Source: Candidatus Thorarchaeota archaeon (GTDB lineage: Archaea; Asgardarchaeota; Thorarchaeia; Thorarchaeales; Thorarchaeaceae). Taken from it: a stretch of 18,847 nt of DNA. Shown here piece after piece: positions 1 to 7,245 of the stretch. The position numbers were made by a program, and so were the translations under genes. The first letter of the stretch is position 1. Each line of letters starts with the position of its first letter. A model generated the notes under the pieces. The model had not been told where the DNA came from. It ran no database searches and saw only the letters and a program-made list of their open reading frames with translations. The stretch is from contig SDOA01000080.1 in assembly GCA_004524595.1 (NCBI GenBank), forward strand, positions 1-18,847. The letters are read 5' to 3'.

Positions 1-1328
1 TCAACATGAAATCTGTCACCCTCAAGATCATAATCGATAACTGCACCTTTTTTCAGTCCTTCAAAAATCAGAGGATGTGTTGAAAGATAGTCTATGAACT
101 TCTTCTTCAATGGATTTTCTGCAACTGCTTTCTTCTTCTTTGGGTCTCTGACAAACGGTAATAAGAACTCAGGTAAGTCAACCACAGGAAGCTTGCTATC
201 GATATATTTTGCACCGTCTATTAACCCTCTGTGACAGAAGGGACATGCTGTGACGAGAATATTTGCCTCTGTGTCTTCTGCCTCTCTGATCCGATTTGCA
301 GCAACATCATTAGCAAGCTCACCAAAACTACTCTTGAGACCGCCCCCTGCGCCACAACAATGAGCATACCTCTTGTTTGTTTCCATCTCAACCAAAGTCA
401 CATTTTCAATAGCTTCAATGACTCTTCTCGGTGCTTCGTAGACTTCAGCATGGCGTCCGAGATGGCAAGGGTCATGATATGTCACTTTGAGTGGTTTTGG
501 AGACTCGAAGACTGCTTTTCCCTCTTTGACCAGTCTATCGAGATACTCAGTAATATGAAGAATCTCAAAATCAACATTGAAACCTGCTTTCGGGACATCT
601 ACCTTCCAAGTTCTAAAGCAGCCTGCACAAGCAGTGACCACAATCTTTGCCTCAGCCTTTTTGATTTCTTGGATATTGTGCTCAGTCAAACTGCTGAATA
701 CTTTTTCACGGCCAAGTCTAAGTAGAACTGAGCCACAACACCGTTCGTCTGGAACTACTGTGAAATCAACATTTAGCTTTTCAAGTAGCTCAACTGAAGT
801 TCTAGCGATCTCTTTCTCTCTGTAGGAACTAGTACAACCTGCAAAATATACGACTTCTGCCTTTTCAGGAAATTCTCGTTCTCCAAAAACATCGAGTCTT
901 GTATCATGTCTTTCTTTGTACGGATTGAACTCATTGATAATGGAGTCCTCTATCTGGTCATGCTTTGGCACACTGAAACCGTTAGCGAAAAGATCTTTCC
1001 TGAGTGCTTCTACCATATCTGGAATGTGAATTCCTTCTGCAGTAGCCATACATGTTTCTTGGCAACTTTTGCAGGTATTGCAAGCAAAAGCCCAATCGAC
1101 AACATCCTGATTGATTTCAATTTTCCCGTCAATCAAATCGTTCAGAATCATAACTCTGCCCTTTGCAGAATATGCCTCAAATCCGAGAACATTCTTAACA
1201 GCACATGGAAGATTTACTCCACGATTTGAGGCTACAGTCTTATCAGCAAGAGAGCAGTCACCACAACGTCCACAAAACCAGAGTTCATCTTTGAATGGTT
1301 CGAGGTTAATAAAACTCACTTTAGCCAC
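1..1328 (-). CDS. Fe-S / CCG-domain oxidoreductase subunit (GlcF/HdrD-like), C-terminus beyond window
   Basis: About 442 codons are visible and the frame is open at the left edge. The N-terminus has two candidate 4Fe-4S sites: C19, C22, C25 with a distant C42, and a canonical CxxCxxCxxxC at C83, C86, C89, C93. Two CCG cysteine-rich domains follow: the first begins at the FAGC motif and ends with RCCGS and TACAGC; the second has HDPCHLG, HCCGAGGG and TACPFCHRG. This is the layout of GlcF, LutA and HdrD-type subunits, which pass electrons from a flavoprotein to a membrane or soluble acceptor. The GTG start lies one base after the stop of the FAD-linked oxidase and has GGGAGG eight bases upstream, so the two are co-translated and probably form one complex. 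The first cluster has an unusually displaced fourth cysteine. The true substrate cannot be told from sequence. Confidence 0.9.
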   Translation of the reverse strand, partial: MAKVSFINLEPFKDELWFCGRCGDCSLADKTVASNRGVNLPCAVKNVLGFEAYSAKGRVMILNDLIDGKIEINQDVVDWAFACNTCKSCQETCMATAEGIHIPDMVEALRKDLFANGFSVPKHDQIEDSIINEFNPYKERHDTRLDVFGEREFPEKAEVVYFAGCTSSYREKEIARTSVELLEKLNVDFTVVPDERCCGSVLLRLGREKVFSSLTEHNIQEIKKAEAKIVVTACAGCFRTWKVDVPKAGFNVDFEILHITEYLDRLVKEGKAVFESPKPLKVTYHDPCHLGRHAEVYEAPRRVIEAIENVTLVEMETNKRYAHCCGAGGGLKSSFGELANDVAANRIREAEDTEANILVTACPFCHRGLIDGAKYIDSKLPVVDLPEFLLPFVRDPKKKKAVAENPLKKKFIDYLSTHPLIFEGLKKGAVIDYDLEGDRFHV

Positions 1329-1329
1329 T

Positions 1330-2754
1330 TCAATAACCTCCCTCGAAAACAAGAGGTGCCATAATATTATCCGGATCAATTGCTTTTTTGATTGTTCTAT
1401 AAAGTTGGATGAAATTGGCATTGACTCTTTCTAGAGCTCGATTCTCCCAGAGTAGACCACTCCAGTACGGACAACCACCTGTCTCTAGCGCAACATCTAA
1501 CATCTCATTCCATGCCTTTTCTGCGAGCTCCATCTTGTCTCTTGTTGGTGCGAAAATTGTCACCCATGCAGCTGCATAAGCTCTATCTACTGCAAGAGCA
1601 TCTGCAATCCATTTTATTCCATTCTTATCTAAACTATACTTCTTAAAGATGGCACGCATTCTATCCATAAGCTCTGGAATGCGGCTGATTGGTCGAAGAT
1701 GACATGTATTCAACCAGAACCCATTGTTGTACATTGGTTGAACTTCATTGAACTTCTCTGCCCAATGAATCTGAGCTGCAAAGTTGCCAATGTCCTTCCC
1801 CTTCAAGTCTAATCCAATTTCTCGGATTATCTGGACTTTTCTTTCAGCCAATTGCTTATCAGTCTCCATAATTACGCAGTGAATTGTTGCATTAATCTCT
1901 GGATGACTGTCTAAGAGACCTGGAAAGTATGTATCTGCTGATTCTCTTGCTAAGAGGCAGTTCAACTCCTCTGTCAATCCTCTCTTCTGAATCTCAAGAA
2001 ATGCAACCGTAGCATCTTTCAGATTCTTATACCCAAGATCGATAAATGTTGAAAACTCAGCCTTTGGATAGATCTTGAAGGTGACCTTTGTTTTCACACC
2101 GAGTGTTCCATGGTCTCCTAGAAATATTCCTGTCAAATCTGCAAAACTCGAGTATCGTGTGAATATCTGAGCCTCAGGATTCCACCCTGAGCCTGTTCGA
2201 ACGACCTCACCATTTGGTAAGACGACCTCAAGGGACACCACATCCTCTGGAGCAGGTCCAAATTTCGATGCGGCATATCCCATGCTGTTGATACTAACAG
2301 AACCTGCTACTGTAGCTGCATTCCCTCCGTATGGACCACGAAATCCGAGTTTATATCCTCTGTCTTCTAGTACATGAATCAACTCAGCCCATCTCATTCC
2401 AGCTTCGACTGTTACTGTCATGACATCTTCATCAAGGTCAATCAGTCTGTTCATGTTCACCATATCTAATAGAACTGCATTCGTCACTCTTGGTAGACAA
2501 GCCCCGCAGATGCCATTTCTTCCGCCTGCTGGCATGATAGGTGTCCTGGTCTCTGCGCACACTCTTACAATCTTCTGAATTTCTTCAACATTATTGGGCA
2601 TTAGTACAATACCAGGTCTCTGAGCCTCCAAATGGCAAGCGTCTTTGCTGTACGCTGAAATAATGACCTGATTATCATTAACCCTATTTTGTCCTACTAT
2701 GCTAACAAGTTGACTATAGAGAGGATGAGTCTCGGATGATTTTACAACTGTCAT
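1330..2754 (-). CDS. FAD-linked oxidase, GlcD / D-lactate dehydrogenase-like
   Basis: This 474-residue flavoprotein belongs to the vanillyl-alcohol-oxidase (PCMH) superfamily, whose members oxidise 2-hydroxy acids such as glycolate or D-lactate. The FAD-binding domain spans about residues 46-185: RPGIVLMP, the PAGGRNG loop, VTVEAGM, and GFRGPYGGNAATVAGSVSIN, where the family has its glycine-rich pyrophosphate loop. FLGDHGTLGV follows at about 211, and the C-terminal cap ends in IDPDNIMAP, the usual family finish. The frame continues upstream to 2901, but I chose the ATG at 2754. It has GAGGGT eight bases upstream and gives the normal family length, while the extra 49 residues look non-coding and cover a TATA-like element. 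The downstream Fe-S/CCG protein follows one base after the stop, as with glcD and glcF. The substrate is unknown. Confidence 0.93.
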   Translation of the reverse strand: MTVVKSSETHPLYSQLVSIVGQNRVNDNQVIISAYSKDACHLEAQRPGIVLMPNNVEEIQKIVRVCAETRTPIMPAGGRNGICGACLPRVTNAVLLDMVNMNRLIDLDEDVMTVTVEAGMRWAELIHVLEDRGYKLGFRGPYGGNAATVAGSVSINSMGYAASKFGPAPEDVVSLEVVLPNGEVVRTGSGWNPEAQIFTRYSSFADLTGIFLGDHGTLGVKTKVTFKIYPKAEFSTFIDLGYKNLKDATVAFLEIQKRGLTEELNCLLARESADTYFPGLLDSHPEINATIHCVIMETDKQLAERKVQIIREIGLDLKGKDIGNFAAQIHWAEKFNEVQPMYNNGFWLNTCHLRPISRIPELMDRMRAIFKKYSLDKNGIKWIADALAVDRAYAAAWVTIFAPTRDKMELAEKAWNEMLDVALETGGCPYWSGLLWENRALERVNANFIQLYRTIKKAIDPDNIMAPLVFEGGY

Positions 2755-2865
2755 TTCTTTACCCTCGACATACTTTTTGTTTCTCAGCCTATATATGAAA
2801 GCAACGTTTTGACATAAAGATAGGTTCTCTGCTTTCAAAATGGAACTATTGAAGTCTTTTCTGAG

Positions 2866-2880
2866 TTTAATATATAAAAA
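2866..2880 (-). promoter_or_regulatory. TATA-box-like element for the FAD oxidase / Fe-S operon
   Basis: On the minus strand this reads TTTTTATATATTAAA, a good archaeal TATA box. A start of transcription some 25 bases on, near 2845, would leave a leader of about 90 bases before the chosen ATG at 2754. It lies inside the longer reading frame, which supports the downstream start. Confidence 0.5.
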
Positions 2881-2920
2881 TAAAGAATCGATAATAATCA
2901 TGAATCGATACTCTATTTCA

Positions 2921-3370
2921 TTACAAAAGTTCTTCTATTACTCTGGAGAGCATCAGCTGCTCAGGTTGGAATTTTCTAAAACTCATCTTACGGGCTCTCT
3001 CTAAAGAATCCATTAAATCATCAATAGATTTACACCAAATGAGATGTTCTCCCTTTTCCATTTTTGTGACCAATTCCCATTCATGCCCTCCAGTGATATC
3101 AGGATTCTGAATAACAATGAGGGCTCTTCCCTTTGTCACATTTTCCATAATTGTGCCAGCGCCGCAATTGCTAATGACAATGTCTGCTTTGCTATAATAT
3201 TCTTCGAGATTGGGAGCGAACCTAAAACTCTCAATATACTTTGGTCGATACTTGCCAGCACCAATCTGTGCTACCACATCATCTTTGATCTTGCCTTGGC
3301 GAACCAGCTCATCAATCCTTTTGACTAGTTCATCATGCGGAAGCGATGTACCTACAGTAATGAAGATCAA
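2921..3370 (-). CDS. Alg13-like catalytic half of a UDP-GlcNAc transferase (GT28 C-terminal domain)
   Basis: This 149-residue protein is a single C-terminal half of a GT-B glycosyltransferase. It opens with IFITVGTSLPHDELVKRIDEL, the Alg13/PssE opening. It then has the nucleotide-sugar motif NCGAGTIMENVTKGRALIVI, where MurG and Alg13 carry S-H-x-GAGT, followed by GGHEWELVTKMEKGEHLI. In eukaryotes Alg13 joins Alg14 to add the second GlcNAc to dolichol-linked GlcNAc; in bacteria related pairs (PssD/PssE, CpsF/CpsG) build exopolysaccharide. Its ATG overlaps the stop of the upstream Alg14-like gene by 4 bp (ATGA), so the halves are translated together and very likely form one enzyme at the membrane. 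The acceptor lipid and exact sugar are inference. Confidence 0.88.
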   Translation of the reverse strand: MIFITVGTSLPHDELVKRIDELVRQGKIKDDVVAQIGAGKYRPKYIESFRFAPNLEEYYSKADIVISNCGAGTIMENVTKGRALIVIQNPDITGGHEWELVTKMEKGEHLIWCKSIDDLMDSLERARKMSFRKFQPEQLMLSRVIEELL

Positions 3371-3840
3371 AATATCATCCCCCTGTACTCAACACCAGAG
3401 TATCTCTCTGTAAGTTCTGGCCAACTACTTAACCAGAGGTCTGTCTTTCCAATCAGAATCTTACCTGCAATTGATGGGTAGTACACTCTGCTTGGACTCT
3501 CAATGTAGATGGTTTTGATTCTCAGAAAATTGGCAATTAGGAATGGTGGAACTGTGAGCCCTGACCCTGTACTGACAATAACCCTAGGTCTCACGAGTAA
3601 TAGAATCAAGAAACTGTGAATGAAGAGAAAGAGAGTTCTGAGTACAGTCATCACTTTGTTATCTTTTGCTCGGAATCGCGGAGAAAGTACGCTGAAGTAA
3701 TTCTTTCCAACCTTCTGTTTTGTGACCTGCGATTCCCAGGGAACAATGTAGTATTTCTTGGCTTTAATCTGATTACTTAGTATTAATCCTCTCGCTGTAT
3801 GTCCACCTGAGCCTAGCACGAACAGAATCCTCAATCTCAT
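3367..3840 (-). CDS. Alg14-like membrane-anchoring half of a UDP-GlcNAc transferase
   Basis: This 157-residue protein carries the Alg14 signature: GSGGHT at residues 10-15, RPRVIVSTGSGLTVP at about 84-98, and IYIESPSRVYYPSIAGK followed by WPEL near 111-142. A hydrophobic stretch at about 68-83 (TLFLFIHSFLILLLV) could sit in or on the membrane; eukaryotic Alg14 instead has an N-terminal anchor. The family recruits the Alg13 catalytic half and binds the lipid acceptor. The ATG has GGAG seven bases upstream. The gene precedes and overlaps the Alg13-like gene, in the Alg14-then-Alg13 order also seen for bacterial PssD/PssE. A role in archaeal N-glycan or cell-surface polysaccharide synthesis is likely; no other glycosylation gene is in view. 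Confidence 0.88.
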   Translation of the reverse strand: MRLRILFVLGSGGHTARGLILSNQIKAKKYYIVPWESQVTKQKVGKNYFSVLSPRFRAKDNKVMTVLRTLFLFIHSFLILLLVRPRVIVSTGSGLTVPPFLIANFLRIKTIYIESPSRVYYPSIAGKILIGKTDLWLSSWPELTERYSGVEYRGMIF

Positions 3841-3957
3841 TCATCAGCTCCTAAGAAATGATCTCTACTAGTATACGAGGTTAGTATCCATCATATCATC
3901 CTTTTGATTGCTGGACAGTTCGAATAACTATCAAATCTAGGATTATTGGACCGAGTC

Positions 3958-3982
3958 AAAAAAAAATCTCATAAATTGAGAT
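3958..3982 (-). terminator. Hairpin followed by T9, terminator-like
   Basis: On the minus strand ATCTCA, loop ATTTA and TGAGAT form a perfect 6-bp stem, running straight into nine Ts. That is the form of an intrinsic or T-tract terminator for a leftward transcript. No convincing gene lies directly upstream on that strand, so it may end a small RNA or be a chance AT-rich structure. Confidence 0.4.
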
Positions 3983-4202
3983 ATGAATAAACACCACGAT
4001 AAATATTGAGAACTGCATCCAAGATTGCTAACTCTCCTATAACAAGTCGATATCGATTCGTACATGCGGATTTCAGTTAAATGGCGCCAAATACGAAGGC
4101 ATTCTTTCGAATATCTACATAATCTGAGCATATTTCATACCCTGATATGTATGGAGATATTACCTACATGAGATTCTGCTATTCTCTGGATTTGATGTAG
4201 AG

Positions 4203-4210
4203 TTTATATG
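4203..4210 (+). promoter_or_regulatory. TATA-box-like element for the 260-aa gene
   Basis: TTTATATG lies 76 bases before the TTG start at 4286. It would place transcription initiation near 4230 and leave a leader of about 55 bases containing GATGAGGT just before the start codon. Confidence 0.45.
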
Positions 4211-4285
4211 AAAGAAAGGTCATATTTTCCAAAGGAAATTAAGGTCAGTTGTATTTGACCTTGATATCTAGTGAGATGAGGTAAA

Positions 4286-5068
4286 TTGAGCGCTACTAAA
4301 TCCAAAACACCGACAAGATTTATGCCGCCTGGTCCTTTTCAATCCATACGTCTCCTCAAGTTTTATGGTGATGAGGCAAAGAAACTAACCGCGGCTCAAA
4401 TCACGAATGCGATAAACGGAATGGCTCCCTTCAATCCTGATGTGAAACCACGCGCAGGTTTTGTTGAGGTCAGTGTGAGTGGGAAAACAATAACCGCTGA
4501 TATGTACGTTGCTTATGACGTCTATGCCACAAGATTTGATAAAAAAGGTGAACCCGAAAAGAACTCATTTGTTACGATTGAGCGGGGATCTGTTATAATC
4601 AGACTTGACCAAAAACTTGTGGAGATTCGAGGTTCTTCACGTCTAGCTTCAAAGTTCCGATCAGTACTATATGAGATTACTGAGGTTCGAGCAGAACCAT
4701 TGATTTTCGAAAAAGAAACACGACGAGAAATCTATGACATGTTGATTAAACCAACACAAGCTCCACCAAAACCTCTTGACATCAGTATCGATCATATAGT
4801 CTACATTGATATTCTCAAAAAGGATCTTAAGAAGGCAGAATTCCGCGGAGATAAACTTCAACACAAGGCTGAGGTAGGTCATTATAGTCGAATGTATGAT
4901 GGTACAATCTCCAGGTTTACTGGAATTTTCATCTACCCTAGCAATACACCATATAAGACGACTATTAATTTTGACAACTCATCTGTGTTGATATTCAAGA
5001 CATCAGATGGAATTTTAGAGAAGGACTTGCGCTGGATAATCAAGACACTTGCAGAATCCTCAGAATAA
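4286..5068 (+). CDS. Conserved-looking protein of unknown function, 260 aa
   Basis: I do not recognise this family. The TTG start is preceded at close range by GATGAGGT; the next in-frame candidate, the ATG at 4322, lacks a ribosome site. There is no signal peptide or membrane segment. The protein looks like two mixed alpha/beta halves joined near residues 155-165 by a proline-rich linker (PTQAPPKPLD). The first half ends with alternating strands and a helix (SVIIRLDQKLVEIRG then SRLASKFRSVLYEI), and the second ends similarly (SSVLIFKTSDGILEKDLRWIIKTLAE). This could mean an internal duplication, but the identity is too weak to assert. It is monocistronic, with its own promoter candidate and a strong hairpin directly after the stop. 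Confidence 0.8.
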   Translation: MSATKSKTPTRFMPPGPFQSIRLLKFYGDEAKKLTAAQITNAINGMAPFNPDVKPRAGFVEVSVSGKTITADMYVAYDVYATRFDKKGEPEKNSFVTIERGSVIIRLDQKLVEIRGSSRLASKFRSVLYEITEVRAEPLIFEKETRREIYDMLIKPTQAPPKPLDISIDHIVYIDILKKDLKKAEFRGDKLQHKAEVGHYSRMYDGTISRFTGIFIYPSNTPYKTTINFDNSSVLIFKTSDGILEKDLRWIIKTLAESSE

Positions 5069-5118
5069 GAATATGAGAAGGGAGTATCAGAAGCTCCCCT
5101 CTCTCACTTCTTATCTGA
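5061..5118. terminator. Long imperfect hairpin between convergent genes, probable bidirectional terminator
   Basis: The stretch after the rightward stop at 5066-5068 folds into a stem of about 20 bp. The left arm (5061-5084, ending GAGAAGGGAG) pairs imperfectly with the right arm (5094-5118, starting CTCCCCTCTC) around a 9-base loop. The leftward gene ends at 5120, so the structure sits exactly between the two 3' ends and could stop or protect both transcripts. Confidence 0.55.
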
Positions 5119-5119
5119 A

Positions 5120-5416
5120 TCACATCCAGTCCTTACTCTCTCTCTTGATAGCAATAATTGTACGTGTATTTTCAATATACCATCTTGTCTTGTCTCGAAA
5201 GATAGGCCAGAATTCAAAGAAACTTTGAGGGTCCTCTGTTTCAATCAGCAGAAAACCACTCCAATCAGAACCCCATGCATATTTGTAATCTCCTATGATA
5301 TCGAGATGCTCTGGCCAACTACCCTTTTGAAATTCGCTCCAAAATTCTTTGGCTTTTCCTGCTTCCTCAGGGGTCATCATTTGAAAGCGATAGAAGACGA
5401 TGAATGCATAGGTCAC
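5120..5416 (-). CDS. Small protein, possible dimeric alpha/beta-barrel (DUF3303-like) fold
   Basis: This 98-residue protein begins with a hydrophobic strand (YAFIVFYRF), continues with a helix-forming KAKEFWSEFQKG and several aromatic residues (WGSDWSGFLLIETED, FFEFWPIFRDKTRW), and ends with a strand (TRTIIAIKR). That strand-helix-strand order and size resemble ferredoxin-like dimeric alpha/beta-barrel proteins, including DUF3303-type proteins. This is a resemblance, not a firm match, and no catalytic residue is evident. The GTG start at 5416 has GGTGA six bases upstream. It converges on the 260-aa gene, with a shared hairpin between them. Confidence 0.72.
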   Translation of the reverse strand: MTYAFIVFYRFQMMTPEEAGKAKEFWSEFQKGSWPEHLDIIGDYKYAWGSDWSGFLLIETEDPQSFFEFWPIFRDKTRWYIENTRTIIAIKRESKDWM

Positions 5417-5564
5417 AATCTTTCACCATGCTATTGAATGAAATCATGGATAAAAAACGTTTGGACTTGATACGAAAAGAAATAGATTCATCATTGGCAT
5501 CTGTATCCTTCATTAAATGTCGGTGCATTAAAAAGAATGAACCACTGATTATCAAGAGAATGCT

Positions 5565-6296
5565 ATGGCTAATACCTCAGATGATATCGTGCGACGTGAT
5601 TATCAACATGGTCGAGTTGCGTATGCATTCCAGTGGAACAAAATGAATCATCAAAACTTGGGAAACAAGACCGGTGATCTTGCTTCACTCTGGGCACATC
5701 TCTCAACAATTCATTCGGGTAAGATTCCTGAAAACCTCTTTTCAGATCCTTTCTTCAAACGTGCCTCCAGGCTTCGTCTAGTAACAATGTCTGCTGCGAA
5801 GAAGGTTGGATTTCGAAAGCAACTTGTGAGGTCCGGGTCAATAATAAAGAAAGTGGATGATGATCTAGTGCAAAAGATCAGAGAATATCATCGAACTCGA
5901 AATGACCTCACATACTGCGCTGACCATGATATTCTCAAAGATTTTCTGTACCATGATCAACAGACAATTGCAATAGAAGTTCCTGTGTGGTCTGAGCGTT
6001 ATAAGGTAACAGGACATATCGATTTAGTACGTTATATTGATGGGTGCATACAAGTCTGCGATTATAAGCCAGGGTCGCTGGAATCAACTCAACGGAGGTT
6101 TACTGATTCAATACCTCAAGTATCTGCATATGGTGAAATGATGGCACATCACCTTGTGAATACCTTGCGGTCAGCATTCGATGCTCCACTCCTTCCAAAG
6201 ATACGATGTTGCATCTTTGACACACATTCTAGTTGGCATTTTGGAGCAGAGATGTTTGTTCAGCTCTATGAAACAGGCTATCTAGAGGATCTTTGA
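5565..6296 (+). CDS. PD-(D/E)XK nuclease-like protein (RecB/Cas4-type motifs)
   Basis: This 243-residue protein shows the RecB/Cas4-type nuclease motifs in order: E138 in IAIEVPVW, GHID with D153, CDYK with D166 and K168, and a Q185-x3-Y189 pair (QVSAYG). The strand carrying D-Y-K follows D153 by 12 residues, as expected for the metal-binding core. No CxxC iron-sulfur motif of Cas4 or AddB is present, and no helicase domain, so this is a stand-alone nuclease. The ATG at 5565 is the first standard start after an in-frame stop at 5538; only a weak AAGAGA precedes it. The 3' end overlaps the convergent transglutaminase-like gene by 19 bp. There are no cas genes nearby. Its substrate is unknown; DNA repair or processing is the likeliest role. 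Confidence 0.8.
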   Translation: MANTSDDIVRRDYQHGRVAYAFQWNKMNHQNLGNKTGDLASLWAHLSTIHSGKIPENLFSDPFFKRASRLRLVTMSAAKKVGFRKQLVRSGSIIKKVDDDLVQKIREYHRTRNDLTYCADHDILKDFLYHDQQTIAIEVPVWSERYKVTGHIDLVRYIDGCIQVCDYKPGSLESTQRRFTDSIPQVSAYGEMMAHHLVNTLRSAFDAPLLPKIRCCIFDTHSSWHFGAEMFVQLYETGYLEDL

Positions 6297-7129
6297 TAAT
6301 TGCCATTTTCTAAGACTGACATCTTAACCTCTTCTTCAACTGCTGGAGGTTCTGATGCGATGCCGCTCCACTTGAGTTTCAGAGTAGGTCTTTCAGATAT
6401 CAATCCCTCTCGGATTCTTGAAAAATAGTTCTCACTCATGATACCAAAATTACCAAGAGCTGGGTCCACTGGAATCCATCCTTTTTGCTCAAGATAGACT
6501 TCACACCATGCATGCGCCTCATGTTTTTCTTCACCTCTATAGTAATGACCAACAATTCTACGTGCAGGTATCTTCATTGCTCGAAGCATAGCAATAAACA
6601 GGTCTGCGTGTTCATCACAGTCTCCTTCTCTCTCACGGATTGCTCGTGCGGCTCCCCTTCTCTCATCTAGGTGCGTTTTCAGTTTGACACTCTCTCGTAC
6701 AGTTGAAAAGACAAGTCTAGCAAATGACTCATCATCTCCACTTCTCTCTGCGGACTTCTTGGTAATCTCCTGGATGATGTCATCCTGTGTTTCCCAGTAT
6801 TTTTGCATTGTACAATACATACCACGATTACGGGCCATCATTTGATCTGGAGTTTCTTGAGGTTCCATCAACCAATCTCTTGTCGTCGTATCAATACGAA
6901 GAATTACTGTTGGAGAGAAGCTCTCCCCTGGATTCAATTCTGGAATTTTTATTATTGCGATCATATTCTTCTCTGCACGCTCAGTCACTCGGGCAGGTGG
7001 AAAGACATCTATCATCTCTACGAATTGATTATCCATATCTGTAAAGAGATGCCATGTCATGATACCATGTCGAAGTTTAGAGTTACCAAGATTCTTAATG
7101 TTCGCTTGCATCTCTATCTTCAATCGCAT
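6278..7129 (-). CDS. Transglutaminase-like cysteine peptidase-fold protein
   Basis: Residues of about 155-225 form a transglutaminase-like core with an apparent Cys-His-Asp triad: C171 in GDCDEHADLFIAMLRA, H206 in HAWCEVYL and D222 in VDPA. The N-terminal 90 residues are beta-rich, with NLGNSKLRHGIMTW and ELNPGESFSPTVIL. This resembles the immunoglobulin-like domain often placed before this core in archaeal and bacterial proteins. There is no signal peptide or membrane segment, so it is probably cytoplasmic. The family includes proteases and protein-crosslinking enzymes; the reaction here is unknown. The ATG is preceded by GGTG. It is divergent from the coiled-coil gene, with which it seems to share a TATA region, and its 3' end overlaps the nuclease gene. 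Confidence 0.88.
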   Translation of the reverse strand: MRLKIEMQANIKNLGNSKLRHGIMTWHLFTDMDNQFVEMIDVFPPARVTERAEKNMIAIIKIPELNPGESFSPTVILRIDTTTRDWLMEPQETPDQMMARNRGMYCTMQKYWETQDDIIQEITKKSAERSGDDESFARLVFSTVRESVKLKTHLDERRGAARAIREREGDCDEHADLFIAMLRAMKIPARRIVGHYYRGEEKHEAHAWCEVYLEQKGWIPVDPALGNFGIMSENYFSRIREGLISERPTLKLKWSGIASEPPAVEEEVKMSVLENGNYQRSSR

Positions 7130-7178
7130 CTTGGCACCACTTTTTGCAGGTTAGAATTGTTTGGTACATTCCGCGAAT

Positions 7179-7191
7179 AGATTTATGTATT
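7179..7191. promoter_or_regulatory. Shared TATA-like element between divergent genes
   Basis: AGATTTATGTATT in the 116-base divergent gap reads TTTATGTA rightward and TACATAAA leftward. Rightward it would start transcription near 7210, before the coiled-coil gene at 7246. Leftward it would start near 7155, before the transglutaminase-like gene at 7129. It is the only TATA-like element I see in the gap. Confidence 0.4.
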
Positions 7192-7245
7192 CCCTGCACC
7201 TTCATTCCATTTACCTTTCGTTGTTAATTGGAGTGAGGTTTTCAC

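Larger units (their letters stand above)
3841..4285. other. 445-base intergenic region
   Basis: This is the longest gap in the window. It separates the divergent alg14-like gene and the 260-aa gene. It holds a TATA-like element for the rightward gene near 4203 and a hairpin with a T-tract on the minus strand at 3958-3982. A 62-codon minus-strand frame (3943-4131) runs through that hairpin and has no protein-like features, so I do not call it. I see no tRNA, no direct repeats and no convincing TATA box for the leftward alg14-like gene. Confidence 0.6.

Noticed and set aside
231..1434. Several rightward frames of 82-164 codons at the left edge
   Set aside because: They lie opposite the Fe-S/CCG gene, whose two cysteine clusters and CCG motifs show the minus strand is coding.
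2755..2901. A 49-residue N-terminal extension of the FAD-linked oxidase
   Set aside because: The internal ATG has a good ribosome site and gives the family length, and the extension overlies a TATA-like element.
3921..3940. GTTCGAAT, similar to a tRNA T-loop
   Set aside because: The flanking bases do not form a T-stem and no acceptor or anticodon arm is present.
3943..4131. A 62-codon minus-strand reading frame in the 445-base gap
   Set aside because: It has no ribosome site, an unusual composition rich in C, R and S, and runs through the hairpin and T-tract.
5404..5646. An 80-codon plus-strand frame before the RecB/Cas4-like nuclease
   Set aside because: It overlaps the nuclease start in another phase and has no clear ribosome site. 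It is kept only as an open question about the nuclease 5' end.
5565..6296. The nuclease as a CRISPR Cas4 protein
   Set aside because: There are no iron-sulfur cysteines, no other cas genes and no repeat array in the window.
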